Assembly (NCBI GenBank): GCA_026545225.1
Contig: CM048848.1
Span: forward strand, 19,570,806 to 19,634,805
From: Cornus controversa
Lineage: Eukaryota; Streptophyta; Magnoliopsida; Cornales; Cornaceae
Reading direction: 5' to 3'
Length of the DNA stretch: 64,000 bases
Part shown: in pieces, positions 60,973 to 64,000 of the stretch
How positions within the stretch are numbered: the first letter of the stretch is position 1
Layout of the letters: each line of letters opens with the position of its first letter
Notes under the pieces: generated by a model
The model's database searches: none
What the model was told of the DNA's origin: nothing
What the model saw: the letters and a program-made list of their open reading frames with translations, nothing else
Program-made: the position numbers and the translations under genes

Positions 60973-62381
60973 TGATGTGGTCGGAACTAAATTATATTGT
61001 AAGCTTAATTTTGCCCTTTTTATCAAAATATAATTTAACCACTCGCAAGAGCACGAATCTTTGTAGATAAGGTTCTATATAGAGGGTATCGATCCCACGA
61101 GGACTAGTCGTTAATTGTCATAAAGAAAGATTAATTCTACTTTAATTCTAAAAACAGGTTTTTGATTTTGTGTTTAAAACTATTACGTAAATGAAATGAC
61201 GATAAAATTAAAGAGTAAAGTTGGGAGAGAGAACTAGGGTTGGTTTCCACCACTAGCCATTCACATGTTCATAAGTGTAGCCAGCATGGGATTCATTAAT
61301 TAAATGCCTAACAATGTCATTAGGCTTGTGACCTCAATGACATATCAAAAGATCAATGTGTGTGCTAACCTATCATAATCCATCTTCAACAAGCATAGCT
61401 CTTCAACCTAACTAACTACCTAATTACTCTACTCTCTACGTAAACACTACATGCATCCAAACTACCTTGTCTTGGCATGGTCTATACAAACTAGCATCAC
61501 ACATTCATTTAAACACCATTATCTAGCCATCATTTGCACTTCTTGTGGAATATGCAAATGTTATGCATTCAAGTGACAAAACCTACTCTAAGACAAGAAT
61601 AAATTCCATATCAAATGAATATATATAAGAAATGTATTTGTGTACATAATCACTAGGCTAAATAATCAACATTTAATTACAAATCCCCAAGAGCTACAAA
61701 GATGAACAAGTTTACATGGCTAGGGGTTGAAACCAACACCCTAGTAGAAGAGTTAGTTGCTCATGGTTGCTTTGCACCCTTCCATTGATGAAGAGAATGA
61801 AGCTTCTTGGTCTGGTTCAGCTTTTCTCTTCCTCTCCCGAAGGTCTCTCCTCAAGTCTTCTGATGTGTATGTTGAGAGATATGAGATATGTGGCTTTTGG
61901 TGCTTTTTGTATGCTTTTTAGCTCCTTTGGGCCCACCATATATATATATATATCATTATATATATCTCTTGTATCAAGAAGGCCCCCAAAAGTCTTGTTC
62001 AAGTCAGACAATCCCCCTAAGTCGTGCAAAAAGGGGGATTTTGTTGCAAGTGGGAGAGCAGGTGAGCAAGTGGCCAAGTGGGCTCTGCAGCATTTCGATT
62101 GATCGAAATTGCATTTCGATTGATCGAGATTTCGATCAATCGAAATGAGAATCGAAATCTTGATTGATCGAAATCCACATCTCGATTGATCGAGATGCCT
62201 TGGCAACATTTTCTGATTTCATCTCTTGACTGCAGAAAGCTTCCAACTTTGCTCCATTTACTCCAATACCTGCAAAACATCAAAAACACAAAAATACCGT
62301 AAACATATCTCGGTAAACGCAAAAACGGAACTAACATATGCAATAAAGATGGTTCAAATGCATAGAATTGAACACTTATCA
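60973..62381 (-). repeat. 5' LTR of Athila
   Basis: 1409 bp, near-identical to 49427-50839. It contains the palindromic cluster at 62092-62198 and a TA repeat at 61936-61957. Confidence 0.95.
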
Positions 62382-62386
62382 CTATG

Positions 62387-64000
62387 TGAAATGTCATAAA
62401 ATATAGTCATTATATAGCATTATTTATTATCTACAAAATTATATGTAAAATTTAGCTTATAATGACAACAAATTATAAATTATATTATATATTTTAAAGA
62501 ATATTTAATTAAAATTTCATAGTTATCATAAATTAAATTTCTATAACATTATTCAATATTAATTAGGTTGTTTTATTTATTGATGATATAATATTATATT
62601 TCACATAACGAATAATTTATTATGTAAGATATTATATTAATATAGTTTAATATGTCAAATATCATAAATTAGTTTTTAATGTAATTGGATAAAATTTATA
62701 TAGTAATATATTATATGGTTAATTTATTTTTTCAAATTATGTTTTTTTTATTATACACCTAAGCTTAAGATATATATGCATGTACAATATATTATTATCA
62801 TAATCTCATCTTTGTGTTGGCAATATAATTTGTTAATGGCCTGAATAATATACTGTATTAATATAGTTTAATATGTGAAATGTCATAAAATATAGTTATT
62901 ATATAGCATTATCTATTATCTATAAAATTATACTGTAAATTTGAACTAATAATGACAACTAATTATAAATTACATATTTATTATATATTTTGAAAAATAT
63001 TTAATTAAAATTTTATAGCTATTATAAATTAATTTTCTATAATATTATTTAATAGTAATTAGGTTATATTATTTATTGATGGTATAATATTAGGCATCAT
63101 ATACATATATATTTATCATTAACAATATATTATACGGTTATTTTTTTTCCATATTATGTATGATGATTTATTTATTATACAAGTAAACTCATAATAACAA
63201 GATATATATACATGTATAATATATTATTATCGTAATCTCATCTTTATGTTTTTCCATATGATTTGTGTTGAAAATATAACTTATATTACATAACTATATT
63301 AAATATACTGTATAATGTCATTAATAATATATTATATTAATATAGTTTAATATGTGAAATGTCATAAAATATAGTTATTATATATTTTGAAAAATATTTA
63401 ATTAAAATTTCAGATTTATCATAAATTAAGTGTCTATAATATTATTTAATTTTAATTAGGTAGTTTAATTTATTGATGATATAATATTCGATTTCACAGA
63501 ACGGATAATTTATTATATAATATAATGTATTATGATAGTTTAATATGTGAAATATCATAAATTAGTTTTTATTTTTAATATAATTGGATAAAATTTATGT
63601 AATAAAATACACAAAATATAATATTATTATTTTACAAATATATTATATGGTTAATTTTTTTTTCATATTATGTATTATGTTTTATTTTTATTATACACGT
63701 AAGCTCATAATAACAAGATATATGTACTTGTATAATATATTATTATCCTAATCTCATCTTTTTAGTTATTTCATATGATCTGTGTTGGAAATATAATTTA
63801 TTAATGTCATGAATAATATGTTGTATTAATATAGAGTAATATGTGAAATGTCATAAAATATAGTTATTATATAGCATTATTTATTATCTAAAAAATTATA
63901 CTGTAAATTTTAACTTACAATGACAACTAATTATAAATTATATTACATATTTATTATATATTTTAAAAAATATTTAATTAAAATTTCATAGTTATCATAA
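62387..64000 (+). repeat. AT-rich array, segment right of Athila
   Basis: The same repeat family as 32999-37629, in the same orientation. The marker block recurs near 62752, 63178 and 63697 (spacings about 426 and 519), so mainly short units are visible here. No coding sequence is seen. It runs past the window edge. Confidence 0.87.

Larger units (their letters stand above)
49422..62386 (-). mobile_element. Ty3/gypsy, Athila, nearly whole and young
   Basis: The element spans 49427-62381 (12,955 bp) on the minus strand, flanked by a perfect 5-bp target duplication CTATG (49422-49426 and 62382-62386). It has 1.4 kb LTRs at both ends, an Athila primer-binding site, open gag and pol frames, a third ORF near the 3' end and a purine tract before the 3' LTR. 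The two LTRs differ by about eight substitutions plus one TA-repeat length change by eye (about 0.6%). This suggests an insertion roughly 0.2 million years ago at 1.3e-8 per site per year. It looks nearly whole, with about two or three breaks. Confidence 0.95.

Overview
This is a plant nuclear window, most likely from a eudicot. It contains chromodomain (Tekay/Del), Tat and Athila Ty3/gypsy elements, a copia-type solo LTR, L1-type and RTE-type LINE fragments, MITEs and very AT-rich repeat arrays. The few host-type sequences have spliceosomal introns: a plant Cu/Zn superoxide dismutase exon and a plant NTF2/G3BP-like gene. I found no bacterial-type genes, operons, CRISPR arrays or tRNA/rRNA genes, and the species cannot be fixed from the sequence.

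Layout. 1-7389: an old Tekay-type element on the + strand, with its 5' LTR cut by the window edge and a 2.8 kb 3' LTR. 7446-11610: a tandem array (unit about 82 bp), an eroded minus-strand ORF and LTR fragments. 12373-22818: a second old Tekay-type element, invaded twice by Athila-type solo LTRs in opposite orientations, each with a 5-bp target duplication. 22850-32998: a heavily decayed Tat-lineage element on the minus strand. Its LTR carries a tandem array (units of 35 or 32 bp), and a decayed antisense ORF lies beyond its integrase. 32999-37629: an AT-rich array whose units alternate near 455 and 700 bp, carrying a Mutator-type MITE with a 9-bp target duplication.

37630-48814 is an island between AT-rich arrays. 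It holds a second Tat fragment (LTR plus gag), an L1-type ORF1 remnant, one orphan exon of Cu/Zn superoxide dismutase, a MITE, and a shortened NTF2-domain gene. That gene has a plausible TATA box, a non-coding first exon and two coding exons. Its long second intron holds a copia-type solo LTR and an RTE LINE tail.

48815-64000: the same AT-rich repeat family resumes and is split by a young, nearly whole Athila element (49427-62381, minus strand). This element has near-identical 1.4 kb LTRs, a perfect CTATG target duplication, open gag and pol frames, and a GC-rich ORF in the position where Athila elements carry an env-like gene.

The window reads as layered, nested repeat growth around a few host gene remnants. 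I see no clear undescribed functional system. The most notable points are the alternating AT-rich array, the palindromic CGATCAATCG-type motif clusters shared by unrelated LTR families, the orphan SOD exon, the NTF2 gene with an unfamiliar tail, and the extra ORFs in the Tat and Athila elements.
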